In this document: positions 63,942 to 64,000 of the stretch, piece after piece
Numbering within the stretch: position 1 is the first letter of the stretch
Layout of the letters: every line of letters begins with the position of its first letter
NCBI GenBank assembly: GCA_028289245.1
Contig: JAQGGT010000004.1
Coordinates: 363,620 to 427,619 of the forward strand
Source: Candidatus Saccharimonadota bacterium
Lineage (GTDB): Bacteria > Patescibacteriota > Saccharimonadia > Saccharimonadales > UBA4665
Reading direction: 5' to 3'
DNA length: 64,000 bases
Made by a program: the position numbers and the translations under genes
The notes under the pieces: generated by a model
Seen by the model: only the letters and a program-made list of their open reading frames with translations
What the model was told of the DNA's origin: nothing
Databases searched by the model: none

Positions 63942-64000
63942 ATGAGCAGTCTAGTTAGATGGGACCCCTTTGCAGAGCTCAGCGCTTTGCAAAAACAATT
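63942..64000 (+). CDS. Hsp20/alpha-crystallin small heat-shock protein, 3' end beyond window
   Basis: Only the first 19 codons are in the window: SSLVRWDPFAELSALQKQ, which matches the usual R-W-D-P-F-x-E-L opening of bacterial Hsp20 chaperones. Start supported by AAAGGAG 7 nt upstream. Regulated by the CIRCE operator at 63842. The alpha-crystallin domain itself is not visible. Confidence 0.85.
   Translation, partial: MSSLVRWDPFAELSALQKQ

Noticed and set aside
1..64000. Alternative genetic code with TGA as Gly, as in Gracilibacteria/SR1
   Set aside because: Many genes end naturally at TGA with overlapping downstream starts (sortase, HIT, oxygenase), and no internal TGA is found within conserved domains.

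Overview
The window looks like a chromosomal segment of a Patescibacteria/CPR bacterium, most likely a Candidatus Saccharibacteria (TM7) lineage. This is inferred from style and gene content; no marker phylogeny could be run. The signs are very tight packing (convergent neighbours overlap or abut), many small proteins with no recognisable family, a cell-wall-centred gene set, and many genes whose -10 box lies 6-8 nt before the start codon, implying leaderless mRNAs. The standard code applies, with TGA used as a stop. There is no CRISPR array, insertion sequence or obvious prophage.

Layout. 1-6550: unknown partial protein, DHA2 drug exporter, HIT protein, alpha/beta hydrolase, CheY-like regulator, G5-domain membrane protein, VOC protein, MsrB. 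6690-11410: OmpR-type regulator, an overlapping 38-codon peptide ORF, a membrane histidine kinase and a fused terpene-cyclase/prenyl-synthase-like protein. 11412-14200: MarR gene under a palindromic operator, a second DHA2 exporter, then Ni-superoxide dismutase with its maturation protease. 14300-26720: translation and RNA functions (TrmD, KhpA, S16, RNase III, NusB, L32, LeuS) around a 1362-aa protein of unknown function.

26820-34770: peptidoglycan precursor region with an IPNS-like oxygenase, two paralogous D-Ala-D-Ala ligases flanking a VanX-type dipeptidase, and MurF, then a membrane protein and a methyltransferase. 34830-41000: an unusual small membrane protein with a conventional promoter and leader, an adenylate-kinase-like protein, tRNA-Ala, CorA, a candidate structured small RNA, and a secreted CHAP hydrolase carrying a seven-repeat propeller. 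41046-48541: HD hydrolase, LigA lacking zinc-finger cysteines, HtpX, LemA, an S11 DD-carboxypeptidase and a LysM protein. 48700-52600: tRNA-Leu and tRNA-Cys, an HNH protein, a sortase, an LQNTG-tailed peptide, a Tat-signal-like peptide, TatA and TatC. 52581-63764: mostly minus-strand, individually promoted, nucleotide-handling or unknown genes (Nudix, P-loop/CYTH, deoxyribosyltransferase-like tandem, HD, MEDS, GNAT). The window ends with a CIRCE-controlled Hsp20 gene.

The main themes are cell-surface and wall remodelling (Ddl x2, VanX, MurF, DD-carboxypeptidase, CHAP, LysM, sortase, Tat), oxidative and heat stress (NiSOD, MsrB, CIRCE-Hsp20), and drug export. The most novel candidates are the two-component/small-peptide/terpene locus (6693-10867), the Ddl-VanX-Ddl arrangement (26823-30843), the CHAP-propeller with the RNA candidate downstream (38016-40016), and the compact sortase/Tat module (49938-52592).
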